A stretch of 7,286 nt of DNA from Opitutia bacterium (GCA_947463395.1 CANHRV010000044.1:1-7286), one strand, 5' to 3'. Positions 1-6,230 are shown, numbered from the stretch's first letter. The notes: a model not told the origin generated them from the letters alone. Numbers and translations are program-made.

Positions 1-295
1 CACCCGCCGTCACTGGAACAAAAAGAGGAACTCGCCCAGCTCCCCGTGAAGTATCGGTTGGCTTCACCGCTAAAATGCGCCCCTTACCTGCAACATAAGA
101 AAGCTGTTGATCCACCTGACAGTCAAAACGGTAAGCGTTACCCTGCATCGCCGCCCAATCCTTGCGGTAGGCATCGACGGAGAACGGAGAGAGTTCTGCG
201 AACTTGCCACCGCGAGGAACAACAATCGCAAGCAAGATCACAATCACCACAATGGGGATACCTAAGGCAAAAAAGAGCGGATTGATTTTGGACAT
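1..295 (-). CDS. Membrane-anchored protein of unknown function (partial, C-terminus beyond window)
   Basis: An open frame runs without a stop from an ATG at 295 to the left edge, giving the first 98 residues. It opens MSKINPLFFALG, and residues about 6-27 form one strongly hydrophobic segment followed by PRGGKF. This fits a single N-terminal membrane anchor or uncleaved signal with the rest outside the cytoplasm. The following part (about 45-98) is soluble and beta-rich in appearance, with YRFDCQVDQQ and GKGRILAV; a small OB-like barrel is possible but only a guess. The start lies 52 bp past the stop of the ABC transporter gene on the same strand, so the two may be co-transcribed. No Shine-Dalgarno site is seen; the start is preceded by a T-rich stretch (CACCTTTTTAC). 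I do not recognise the family. The reading frame itself is well supported by its length, composition and hydrophobic start. Confidence 0.72.
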   Translation of the reverse strand, partial: MSKINPLFFALGIPIVVIVILLAIVVPRGGKFAELSPFSVDAYRKDWAAMQGNAYRFDCQVDQQLSYVAGKGRILAVKPTDTSRGAGRVPLFVPVTAG

Positions 296-347
296 GTAAA
301 AAGGTGAAATGGCCCAAGAGTAAAAGAAGCGTAAAACAAATTTCCGC

Positions 348-2030
348 TTAACTCCAGCGCTTTTGCTGACACCCAAGGACGACCATACATACCCCAACCA
401 AGGCCTGCATAAGCAACACGACTAATGCCACACTAGGCTCTGCAACATAGGCATTCTGATTGGCCAAACTGGCGGTATATGCATTCCAAAGGTCGAAATT
501 AATCATCGATTTCATATACCCTGACCATCCCCAGTAGGCATTAATGAAGGGGCGACAGACCCAGGTAAGAGCCTCAGGCAAAGCCAAAACAACCCCAGAA
601 AGAGGAAGTTGGAAACCCACGAGATAGATGGAGAGCAAGGAGGATTTCTCGGGAGAGATAAGCAAAGCAGAGAAGCCCAGGCAAACGATAGACATCGAAA
701 CACAACTGCCTGCTAAAACAGCCAACTGCTCGAGCCATGGACCAGGGAATTGGCAAACCATCTTCACAAAGACCCCCATCCACATACCCTGAAAAACAGC
801 GACACAAGAGACGAAGGTTAACTTCGAAAAGGCATACGACCAAGGACGTAAACCTGTCATTCGTTCTTTTTCATAAAGCACACGCTCCGCTGAAATCTCT
901 CTGCCACCGTTATTGGCCCCCATCAATGTCAGTAAGATAACTTGGAACATGACAAGGCCAGCGGCCAGCGATGCAACTTGCGCATTGGATATCTGGATAC
1001 GTAGCGCCTGCTGCACTTCTTGCATTGAGGCAGTATTACGATCCATCGGGATTTTCATCACATCCCAAGTGCCCTCGAGATTGAAAATAATAACGAGCAA
1101 AGGAAACCCAAAGGTAATCGCCAACGTTAAACCAAGGTATCCCGTGTCGCGGAAAAAGAGTTTAAATCGTCGAGCCAACAACGTGCCAAATTGCGTCAAG
1201 CCACTAGGAATCGAAGGCTCAACCAATGGTGTCACAGCCTCTTGAGCAATCGTGTCCGAATAATCAGAATTCTCAGATTGATAAATCGCCCAGCGATCAC
1301 GCCAGTAGGAAAGATTTTGACTGTTCAATACCTCATAAAGATTCAATCCATCAGGGATACCAAAATAACTTAACAATGCTGCCGGAGAACCTTGAAAGAT
1401 TACGTCGCCTTGGAAGACAACGGTGACGGAATCGAATTGATTGAGCTTTCCTAAATTATGAATGATGCAAACAAAACTCTTACCCCGGGTTTCAACGAGG
1501 TGACGAAGCAAAGCAAGGATTTGATCCTCCGACTGAGGATCCAAACCTGAAGTGACTTCATCACAAACCATACAGGGAGGATCGAGAGTGAGTTCGAGTC
1601 CAAGAGACAATCTTCGCAACTGACCACCCGATAAAGACCCCACCCTTTTGTCTTGGTGGGGTGCTAAACCTGTTACCTCTAAAACATAGTTTAAGCGACG
1701 TTCTCTCTCAACGCCATCGGCGACAGCCAACTCTAGGGCATATTGCAACGACTCTTTAACGGAAAGTTGAGGCTGGGCAGTGGTAAATTGCGGAGCAAAG
1801 CCAACTTTACCAATAAGATCCTCAGTGCGAGTAATTGGCTGATTGCCAAAATAAGCCTGCCCCGATGAAGGCAAAATTCCCAATATGGCTTTCATCAAAG
1901 TCGTCTTTCCGCAACCGGATGGACCAATAACCGCATTCAAACCTCGGGCTAAGAAACGAGCATTCGCTTGGTCCAAAATCACAGGCCCCGTTGGACCAGC
2001 TTGAACCGTAAGATTTTGGCAACTCAACAT
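348..2030 (-). CDS. ABC transporter half-molecule, ATPase fused to ABC-2/ABCG-type permease
   Basis: This is a 560-residue ATP-driven inner-membrane transporter with the ATPase domain first and the permease second, the order of the ABCG/White family. In the ATPase domain I see Walker A GPSGCGKT (36-43), the Q-loop Gln at 81, the signature LSGGQ (133-137), Walker B ending in DE (157-158), the D-loop SGLD (161-164) and the switch His at 191, so catalysis should be intact. A linker (about 230-285) leads to a permease with about six hydrophobic segments near 299-317, 351-372, 402-422, 437-459, 463-485 and 533-553. Between the second and third lies the family-typical stretch REISAERVLYEKERMTGL (377-394). 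A half-molecule of this type must dimerise. The substrate is unknown. Downstream, and probably in the same unit, is a membrane-anchored protein; upstream and divergent is an exported protein. No Shine-Dalgarno site precedes the start. Confidence 0.93.
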   Translation of the reverse strand: MLSCQNLTVQAGPTGPVILDQANARFLARGLNAVIGPSGCGKTTLMKAILGILPSSGQAYFGNQPITRTEDLIGKVGFAPQFTTAQPQLSVKESLQYALELAVADGVERERRLNYVLEVTGLAPHQDKRVGSLSGGQLRRLSLGLELTLDPPCMVCDEVTSGLDPQSEDQILALLRHLVETRGKSFVCIIHNLGKLNQFDSVTVVFQGDVIFQGSPAALLSYFGIPDGLNLYEVLNSQNLSYWRDRWAIYQSENSDYSDTIAQEAVTPLVEPSIPSGLTQFGTLLARRFKLFFRDTGYLGLTLAITFGFPLLVIIFNLEGTWDVMKIPMDRNTASMQEVQQALRIQISNAQVASLAAGLVMFQVILLTLMGANNGGREISAERVLYEKERMTGLRPWSYAFSKLTFVSCVAVFQGMWMGVFVKMVCQFPGPWLEQLAVLAGSCVSMSIVCLGFSALLISPEKSSLLSIYLVGFQLPLSGVVLALPEALTWVCRPFINAYWGWSGYMKSMINFDLWNAYTASLANQNAYVAEPSVALVVLLMQALVGVCMVVLGCQQKRWS

Positions 2031-2064
2031 CAGGATGAAATCTTGCCAGCAACCATTCGTTGGT

Positions 2065-2070
2065 AAAGGA
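2065..2070 (+). promoter_or_regulatory. Possible Shine-Dalgarno site AAAGGA for the exported protein
   Basis: AAAGGA lies 11 nt before the ATG at 2082. The spacing is longer than usual, but this is the only complete gene start in the window with a purine-rich site at a roughly workable distance. It sits in the 51-bp gap between two divergent genes. I could not pick a convincing -35/-10 pair for either direction in that gap. Confidence 0.3.
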
Positions 2071-2081
2071 TTATTGTTGAT

Positions 2082-2735
2082 ATGCGAAAGCCATCCCTCG
2101 CTCTTTTCGTTCTCTCCACCGCTCTACTCACGAGCAATGTTTTCGCTTTTAGCATTAAGAAAAAAGCCATTCCTAACCAAGGTATCTTTGGTATCGAGGT
2201 GGCTGGAAGCGATGTTTCATTCTACGGCCGTGCCGATCAAATTCTCTCGGTCTCTTTTCAAGAGTATGTTGTCACTGGTGCTGGGATTGTTTCCGAAGTC
2301 GTTATCGACCTTCGTGGCTCCAATCAACTCCTTCGCATTTACAACGTGCGTCCTCCTGGAACAACCGATGTGAGTGAGCGAGCGAATCGGATGAGTGCGG
2401 CGAACTCTGAAAATCGTGGACTCGATCCCTCGGCCGCAACTAAACTTCCAGTACCCAGTCAAATTCAGGCTCTGGAATCCAAGGTAACAAACCTTACCTC
2501 TGCTGGAACCGCAGGCCTGGTAGTCAAAACCTACCCAACAACCACCCATGCTAAGACCGTCGAAATGATGGTCAGTTCCAAATCAGAACTCCTAGCCTTT
2601 TATAAATCCTTCCAAAGTCTCTATTGCGGGACGGCGGTTAATGCTAGCCCAGGGGCAACCGTCGACCAAGCTGACCCAACCAGCAACCTTCAGATGGTTA
2701 ATCAAATTGGCGGTAATATTTTCTCCATTCAATAA
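2082..2735 (+). CDS. Exported protein of unknown function
   Basis: This 217-residue protein starts MRKPSLALFVLSTALL, a classic Sec signal peptide: basic N-region, hydrophobic core of about 6-20 and a likely signal peptidase I site after VFA at residue 22. The mature part (about 195 residues) should be periplasmic or surface-located. Its first half looks beta-rich (IFGIEVAGSDVSFYGRAD, then EVVIDLRGSNQLLRIYNV). A Ser/Ala/Thr/Pro-rich middle (about 92-130) may be a flexible linker, and the C-terminal part has a short helix around 166-180 and a single Cys at 182. No lipobox, catalytic motif or named domain is visible. It is divergent from the ABC transporter with only 51 bp between starts, so shared regulation is possible but unproven. 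A weak hairpin with a T-run follows the stop. The sequence shows export; the function is unknown. Confidence 0.8.
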   Translation: MRKPSLALFVLSTALLTSNVFAFSIKKKAIPNQGIFGIEVAGSDVSFYGRADQILSVSFQEYVVTGAGIVSEVVIDLRGSNQLLRIYNVRPPGTTDVSERANRMSAANSENRGLDPSAATKLPVPSQIQALESKVTNLTSAGTAGLVVKTYPTTTHAKTVEMMVSSKSELLAFYKSFQSLYCGTAVNASPGATVDQADPTSNLQMVNQIGGNIFSIQ

Positions 2736-2756
2736 AGGTCTAGAGGGGACTTTTTT
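2735..2756 (+). terminator. Weak possible terminator after the exported protein gene
   Basis: AAGGTC (2735-2740) can pair with GACTTT (2748-2753), one pair being G-U, across a 7-nt loop. The Ts at 2751-2753 belong to the stem, and three further Ts follow (2754-2756). The stem overlaps the stop codon by one base and is short, so termination here may be inefficient and some readthrough into efp is possible. Confidence 0.35.
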
Positions 2757-2766
2757 GCCCAACCTC

Positions 2767-2808
2767 ACTTGAATCACGCAAGTCCGGCTTGACCGTGGCA
2801 AGCGGGAC
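2767..2808. repeat. Two similar inverted repeats upstream of efp (operator-like or leader hairpins)
   Basis: Two 17-bp inverted repeats share the form CTTG-N7-CAAG. The first is ACTTG-N7-CAAGT (2767-2783) and the second GCTTG-N7-CAAGC (2787-2803), placed 20 bp apart, close to two turns of the helix. The second extends outward, past a single G-G mismatch, to pair GTCC (2782-2785) with GGAC (2805-2808), giving nine base pairs. A further GCTTG half-site lies at 2810-2814. The block ends 23 bp before the efp start. It could bind a dimeric regulator or fold as RNA hairpins. No T-run follows, so it is not a normal terminator. Confidence 0.5.
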
Positions 2809-2831
2809 GGCTTGTCTTCGCCTTTAATCTT

Positions 2832-3395
2832 ATGGCTTCTATCCCTGTTAATCGTATCAAAAAGAAGAACATTATGAGCTACAACGGCGAGCTCTGTATC
2901 GTTCTCGAATGTCTCGTCCGCACCCCTCCCAACAACGCCTCCTACGTCCAAATGGAACTGCGCTCCATCAAGACTGGCGCAAAGATTCCCGTGCGTTGCG
3001 GTATCGGAGTCAGCTTCGAAGTCTTCGACAACTCTATCAAATCCCTCGAGCTTTCTTACGAAGCTGATGGCAACTACGTTTTCTCCGATCCTAACACCTT
3101 CGAAGAATACTACATTCCTGCCAAAACTGTCGAAGACTCCAAAGAGTTTCTCATTCCTGGCACCTCTTATCAGGTTCTCTTCGTTGAGGATCGCCCTGTA
3201 ACGGTTGACCTTCCCCCTTCCGTCACCGTCAAAGTTCTCGAGGCTCCTCCCGCCGTCAAAGGTGACACCGCTGGCAACGTCCAAAAGTCCGTGACCTGTG
3301 AGAACGGCTTGGTCGTTAACGTCCCCTTGTTCATCAAGGAAGGCGAAATGATTAAGGTCAGCACTGAAACCAAAGAGTACCAGGGTCGCGCTTAA
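2832..3395 (+). CDS. efp: Elongation factor P
   Basis: EF-P binds the ribosome between the P and E sites and helps form peptide bonds at consecutive prolines. The 187-residue length matches the family, with an N-terminal KOW-like domain (about 1-65) and two OB-type domains (about 66-128 and 129-187). The C-terminal signature is clear: GDTAG at 144-148, then K152, G159, VP at 164-165 and G171 spaced as in the EF-P family pattern, ending near EYQGR. The tip loop reads VRTPPNNASY (29-38). By ungapped alignment with the E. coli protein, position 34, normally a modified Lys or a rhamnosylated Arg site nearby, is Asn. The longer loop of EfpL/YeiP is absent, so I call EF-P rather than EfpL. No Shine-Dalgarno site is present; the start follows a pyrimidine-rich stretch. 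The gene appears monocistronic, closed by the terminator at 3421. Confidence 0.95.
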   Translation: MASIPVNRIKKKNIMSYNGELCIVLECLVRTPPNNASYVQMELRSIKTGAKIPVRCGIGVSFEVFDNSIKSLELSYEADGNYVFSDPNTFEEYYIPAKTVEDSKEFLIPGTSYQVLFVEDRPVTVDLPPSVTVKVLEAPPAVKGDTAGNVQKSVTCENGLVVNVPLFIKEGEMIKVSTETKEYQGRA

Positions 3396-3420
3396 TCGCT
3401 AAGGCTCTTTGATTAACCCA

Positions 3421-3453
3421 AAGGCCAGAGGCATTCAAGCTTCTGGCCTTTTT
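3421..3453 (+). terminator. Rho-independent terminator of efp
   Basis: A 12-bp stem (3421-3432 with 3439-3450, one G-U pair) encloses the loop ATTCAA and is followed at once by Ts, five in a row from 3449 to 3453. It begins 25 nt after the efp stop. In the opposite direction the stem is followed by only three Ts, so it may work weakly for the tRNA gene read towards it. A separate perfect 6-bp inverted repeat (TTAATC 3392-3397 with GATTAA 3411-3416) overlaps the efp stop codon just upstream. Confidence 0.9.
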
Positions 3454-3513
3454 GTTGGCAGTTAAAAGAAGCCCCCTCTAAGTCCTGCTCGATTATTTTA
3501 GTTCTAAAACATG

Positions 3514-3584
3514 TAGTCCGACCAGGATTCGAACCTGGACAAGGAGAACCAAAATCTCCTGTGCTACCGTTACACCATCGGACT
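3514..3584 (-). tRNA. tRNA-Gln (anticodon UUG)
   Basis: A complete 71-nt cloverleaf can be folded on the minus strand. The acceptor stem AGTCCGA pairs fully with TCGGACT; the D-arm is GTGT/GCAC around AACGGTA; the anticodon stem GGAGA/TCTCC encloses TTTTGGT, with anticodon TTG at positions 34-36 and G at 37. The variable loop is TTGT, and the T-arm CCAGG/CCTGG encloses TTCGAAT. The anticodon reads CAA (and probably CAG) codons for glutamine. The discriminator is A and the 3' CCA is not encoded, so a CCA-adding enzyme is needed. The first pair is A1-U72, a weak pair of the sort found in tRNA-Gln species that are charged indirectly through Glu-tRNA-Gln and GatCAB; this last point is inference from the family. 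The gene stands alone, antisense between efp and pyrH. Confidence 0.96.
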
Positions 3585-3595
3585 GCAAGGGGGTC

Positions 3596-3625
3596 ACTAA
3601 AGAGCTTTTTTGGGTAAGGAGTCAA
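3596..3625 (-). promoter_or_regulatory. Probable sigma70-type promoter of tRNA-Gln
   Basis: On the minus strand TTGACT (3620-3625) matches five of six bases of the -35 consensus and TTTAGT (3596-3601) four of six of the -10, with an 18-bp spacer. The -10 box ends 11 nt before the mature tRNA 5' end, leaving a leader of only a few bases, as is usual for tRNA genes. It faces away from pyrH and lies within the 93 bp between the tRNA and the pyrH start. Confidence 0.55.
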
Positions 3626-3677
3626 GCGAGACAAGGGGATGATTGACGACAGGGTTCTCCTCGTTCATCTCCCCTAT

Positions 3678-4412
3678 ATGCCCGCCACTTCTTCCAAAAA
3701 GCCGAAGTACCGCCGTATCGTCCTCAAGATTAGCGGAGAAGCCCTTCGAAACGATACCACGGGTCAAGCCATCGACAGCGATGTCTTGGACCGTTTAGCT
3801 GAAGAACTTAAATCCCTTAGATCCATCGGAACACAAGTCGCTCTTGTTGTTGGCGGAGGAAATATTTTTCGTGGGTTAGCTGGCGCACGTTCCAACGGAA
3901 CCGATCGCACCACGGGTGACAACATGGGGATGCTCGCCACGGTGATTAACGGACTGGCTCTCATGGATCGTTTAGAAAAATCGGGACTCGAAGTACGAGT
4001 GATGACCGCCATCGCAATGGATCGCATCGCGGAACCTTTTATTCAACGTCGCGCCACTCGTCACCTCGAGCGCGGTCGAATTGTCATTTTCGTCGCTGGC
4101 ACTGGTAATCCTTACTGCACCACCGACTACGCTGCCGCTTTGCGAGCCAATGAAATCGGGGCTGATGCCATCCTTAAAGCCACCAAGGTCGATGGAGTTT
4201 ACGACAAAGACCCGATGAAACACAAAGACGCCAAACGCTATGTTAAAGTTTCACACGCCGAGGCCTTAACCAAACGTTTAGGTGTGATGGATGCTGAAGC
4301 ATTTTCTCTCTGCGAGACCAATAAACTTCCGATTATCGTCTTCTCTATGGCCGAACGCGGAGCAATCAAGAAAGCCGTCATGGGTCAATCCATTGGAACT
4401 CTCGTTGTCTAA
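3678..4412 (+). CDS. pyrH: Uridylate (UMP) kinase
   Basis: PyrH phosphorylates UMP to UDP with ATP in the cytoplasm, the step that commits pyrimidines to nucleic acid synthesis. It acts as a hexamer of the amino acid kinase fold. Taking the ATG at 3678 gives 244 residues, the usual length. Motifs in order are KISGEAL (17-23), VVGGGNIFRG (57-66), TGDNMGMLAT (79-88), RHLERGR (128-134), GTGNPYCTTDYAAALRANE (141-159), KATKVDGVYDKDP (167-179) and GVMDAEA (202-208). An in-frame ATG at 3639 would add 13 residues (MIDDRVLLVHLPY) that the family lacks; AAGGGG directly abuts that ATG with no spacing. The start at 3678 follows a C/T-rich stretch like the other starts here, so I prefer it. Five bp separate pyrH from frr, the common bacterial pairing. 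The usual rpsB-tsf genes are not upstream. Allosteric control by GTP and UTP is known for the family. Confidence 0.96.
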   Translation: MPATSSKKPKYRRIVLKISGEALRNDTTGQAIDSDVLDRLAEELKSLRSIGTQVALVVGGGNIFRGLAGARSNGTDRTTGDNMGMLATVINGLALMDRLEKSGLEVRVMTAIAMDRIAEPFIQRRATRHLERGRIVIFVAGTGNPYCTTDYAAALRANEIGADAILKATKVDGVYDKDPMKHKDAKRYVKVSHAEALTKRLGVMDAEAFSLCETNKLPIIVFSMAERGAIKKAVMGQSIGTLVV

Positions 4413-4417
4413 TTTTT

Positions 4418-4984
4418 ATGGATATTAAAAAAATCATGAACGACGGTGGCGCAAATATGAAAAAAGCCGCTGAGTGGACTCAAAACGAGTTCAGTTCCCT
4501 GCACACGGGTAAAGCAACCCCGCAGATGGTCGAAAATATTCAAGTATTCGTAGAGTCCTACGGCATGACCCAGCGTCTAAAAGACATGGCGGCTATCACG
4601 ACTCCCGATGCACGCTCCATCGTTGTCCAACCTTTCGATAAAGCGGTGATGGAAGACATTCGTAAAGCCATCCAAGCCGCCAATGTGGGCATCAATCCAG
4701 TCCCACAAGGCAACTTCCTCCGCTGCCCTGTCCCCGAACTCTCAGGTGAGCGTCGCCAAGAATTGGCTAAAGTGGCACACCGCATGGCTGAAGAAGGTCG
4801 CATCCGCGTTCGCAATGCTCGCCGTGATGCTCTCGAAATCGCCAAGAAGGGTAATAAGGATAAGGCCATCACCGATGATGACCTGAAGCGTGTCGAAAAA
4901 GAAATCCAAGCTTTGACGGATCAATGGATTAAGGAAATCGACAAATCCCTGAAGACCAAAGAAAACGAGCTCACGGGTAATTAA
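4418..4984 (+). CDS. frr: Ribosome recycling factor
   Basis: RRF acts with EF-G after termination to split the 70S ribosome so that subunits can be reused. The 188 residues fit the family's length of about 185. Domain I is the three-helix bundle (about 1-30 and 107-188) and domain II the inserted beta/alpha part (about 31-106). Clear marks are GINPVPQGNFLRCPVPELSGERR (91-113, with G-N-P, P104, P106 and ERR) and VRNARRDA (131-138), whose Arg132 and Arg135 correspond to the ribosome-binding Arg129 and Arg132 of the E. coli protein. The usual RTGRA motif at the hinge reads HTGKA (29-33), with His for the first Arg and Lys for the second. The start ATG follows the pyrH stop by five Ts, with no Shine-Dalgarno site, so translation may be coupled to pyrH. 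The gap to sucC is 22 bp. Confidence 0.96.
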   Translation: MDIKKIMNDGGANMKKAAEWTQNEFSSLHTGKATPQMVENIQVFVESYGMTQRLKDMAAITTPDARSIVVQPFDKAVMEDIRKAIQAANVGINPVPQGNFLRCPVPELSGERRQELAKVAHRMAEEGRIRVRNARRDALEIAKKGNKDKAITDDDLKRVEKEIQALTDQWIKEIDKSLKTKENELTGN

Positions 4985-5006
4985 TTTTTAAACTCAAAAC
5001 TTTTTT

Positions 5007-6218
5007 ATGAATATTCACGAATACCAAGCGAAAGAGCTTTTTGAAAAATACGGTGTGGCTACCCCCAAAGGTGTCGCCGTGAAAGCCTCCGCCGAATACT
5101 CCACTGCCCTCGGCCAAATTAACACGGCCAATGGCATCATGGTGAAATCGCAGATCCACGCTGGTGGTCGCGGTAAAGGCACTTTCACCAATGGATTTAA
5201 GGGCGGCGTCAAATTCTCCCCGAACAAAGAAAAAGCGATTGAAAATGCGACGGCCATGTTGGGCAACACTCTGGTTACCGCACAAACGGGTCCCGAAGGC
5301 CGCAAAGTGCAGACGATTTATTTCACCGAAGCAGCCAATCTCGGTAAACGCCCTGATGGTCGCGACGATGAATACTACCTCGCCATCCTTTTGGATCGTG
5401 CAACCTCTCGTCCCGTCATTGTCGCCTCGACCGAAGGTGGCGTAGAAATTGAGCAAGTCGCACACTCCACCCCAGAAAAGATTTTTAAAGTACAAGTCGA
5501 CCCTGCTGTTGGCCTGCAACCTTTCCAAGCCCGTCAAATTGCTTTCGCTCTTGGACTCTCGGGCGATCTCTTTAAGCAGTGCGTCACTTTAGTCACCCGA
5601 CTTTATCAACTGTATTGGGATAAAGACTGTGCGATGGTTGAAGTAAACCCTCTGCTAGTCACGAAAGAAGGACAACTCTTAGCACTCGATGCCAAGGTAT
5701 CCTTCGATGACAACGCTCTGTTCCGTCATCCTGATATCGTAGCCCTACGCGACCTCAATGAAGAAGACGCAAAGGAAATTGAGGCTTCAAAATACGGTCT
5801 CTCCTACATCGCCCTTGATGGCAATATCGCCTGCTTGGTCAATGGTGCAGGCTTAGCGATGTCGACCATGGATATCATCCAACACTTTGGTGGTAGCCCT
5901 GCTAACTTCCTCGATGTCGGCGGAGGAGCAACTAAGGATCAAGTTTCAGCCGCCTTTAAGATTATCTTAGGTGATAAGAACGTGAAAGGCATCCTCGTAA
6001 ACATCTTCGGCGGCATCATGGACTGTAATGTCATCGCGACTGGTATCGTTGAAGCGGTCAAAGAAACGGGACTCAAACTTCCTCTCGTTGTTCGCCTCGA
6101 AGGTAATAACGTTCAAGCCGGGAAAGCAACGCTTGCTGCCAGTGGCTTAACCATTGTTTCGGGCGATACGATGGCTGATGCCGCACAAAAAATCGTTAAA
6201 CTCGTTAACCAAAAATAA
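5007..6218 (+). CDS. sucC: Succinyl-CoA ligase (ADP/GDP-forming), beta subunit
   Basis: With SucD this subunit interconverts succinyl-CoA and succinate while making ATP or GTP, in the TCA cycle. The 403 residues begin with the family opening MNIHEYQAKELF. The ATP-grasp part (about 1-235) shows K47, GGRGKG (53-58) and the metal-binding EVNP (212-215) with Asp228. The C-terminal ligase domain shows NGAGLAM (279-285), ANFLDVGGGATKD (299-311), VNIFGGIMDC (331-340) and VVRLEGNN (361-368). Compared with the 388-residue E. coli protein, the extra length lies largely before residue 123, where TEAANLGKRPDGRDDEYYLA contains an added charged loop. Nucleotide preference cannot be read safely from the sequence. 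No Shine-Dalgarno site precedes the ATG, which follows six Ts. sucD starts 12 bp after the stop. Confidence 0.97.
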   Translation: MNIHEYQAKELFEKYGVATPKGVAVKASAEYSTALGQINTANGIMVKSQIHAGGRGKGTFTNGFKGGVKFSPNKEKAIENATAMLGNTLVTAQTGPEGRKVQTIYFTEAANLGKRPDGRDDEYYLAILLDRATSRPVIVASTEGGVEIEQVAHSTPEKIFKVQVDPAVGLQPFQARQIAFALGLSGDLFKQCVTLVTRLYQLYWDKDCAMVEVNPLLVTKEGQLLALDAKVSFDDNALFRHPDIVALRDLNEEDAKEIEASKYGLSYIALDGNIACLVNGAGLAMSTMDIIQHFGGSPANFLDVGGGATKDQVSAAFKIILGDKNVKGILVNIFGGIMDCNVIATGIVEAVKETGLKLPLVVRLEGNNVQAGKATLAASGLTIVSGDTMADAAQKIVKLVNQK

Positions 6219-6230
6219 TCCCCTCTTTCT

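Noticed and set aside
46..285. A 79-codon plus-strand open frame at the left edge
   Set aside because: It lies antisense to the membrane-anchored protein gene, which has a coherent hydrophobic N-terminus and a frame open to the window edge; the plus-strand reading is rich in Arg, Gln, Ser and Pro with no motif.
2031..2081. Divergent promoters in the 51-bp gap
   Set aside because: TTGCCA at 2043 resembles a -35 box, but no -10 box lies at a suitable distance, and the opposite strand gives only three of six matches.
2789..2817. TTGACC at 2789-2794 as a -35 box for efp
   Set aside because: At 17 bp downstream the hexamer TTGTCT matches only two of six -10 bases, and the good -10-like TTTAAT at 2823 is too close to the start codon and lacks a -35 at normal spacing.
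2592..3284. A 230-codon open frame on the minus strand across the end of the exported protein gene and efp
   Set aside because: It overlaps the well-supported efp gene and most of its length is the reverse reading of it; its protein shows no recognisable motif.
3496..3509. AT-rich palindrome TTTTA-GTTC-TAAAA just past the 3' end of the tRNA
   Set aside because: The stem is only 5 AT pairs with no T-run after it on the minus strand, so I do not call it a terminator.
3413..3634. A 73-codon open frame on the minus strand
   Set aside because: It covers the whole tRNA-Gln gene and the efp terminator, so it is not a plausible protein gene.
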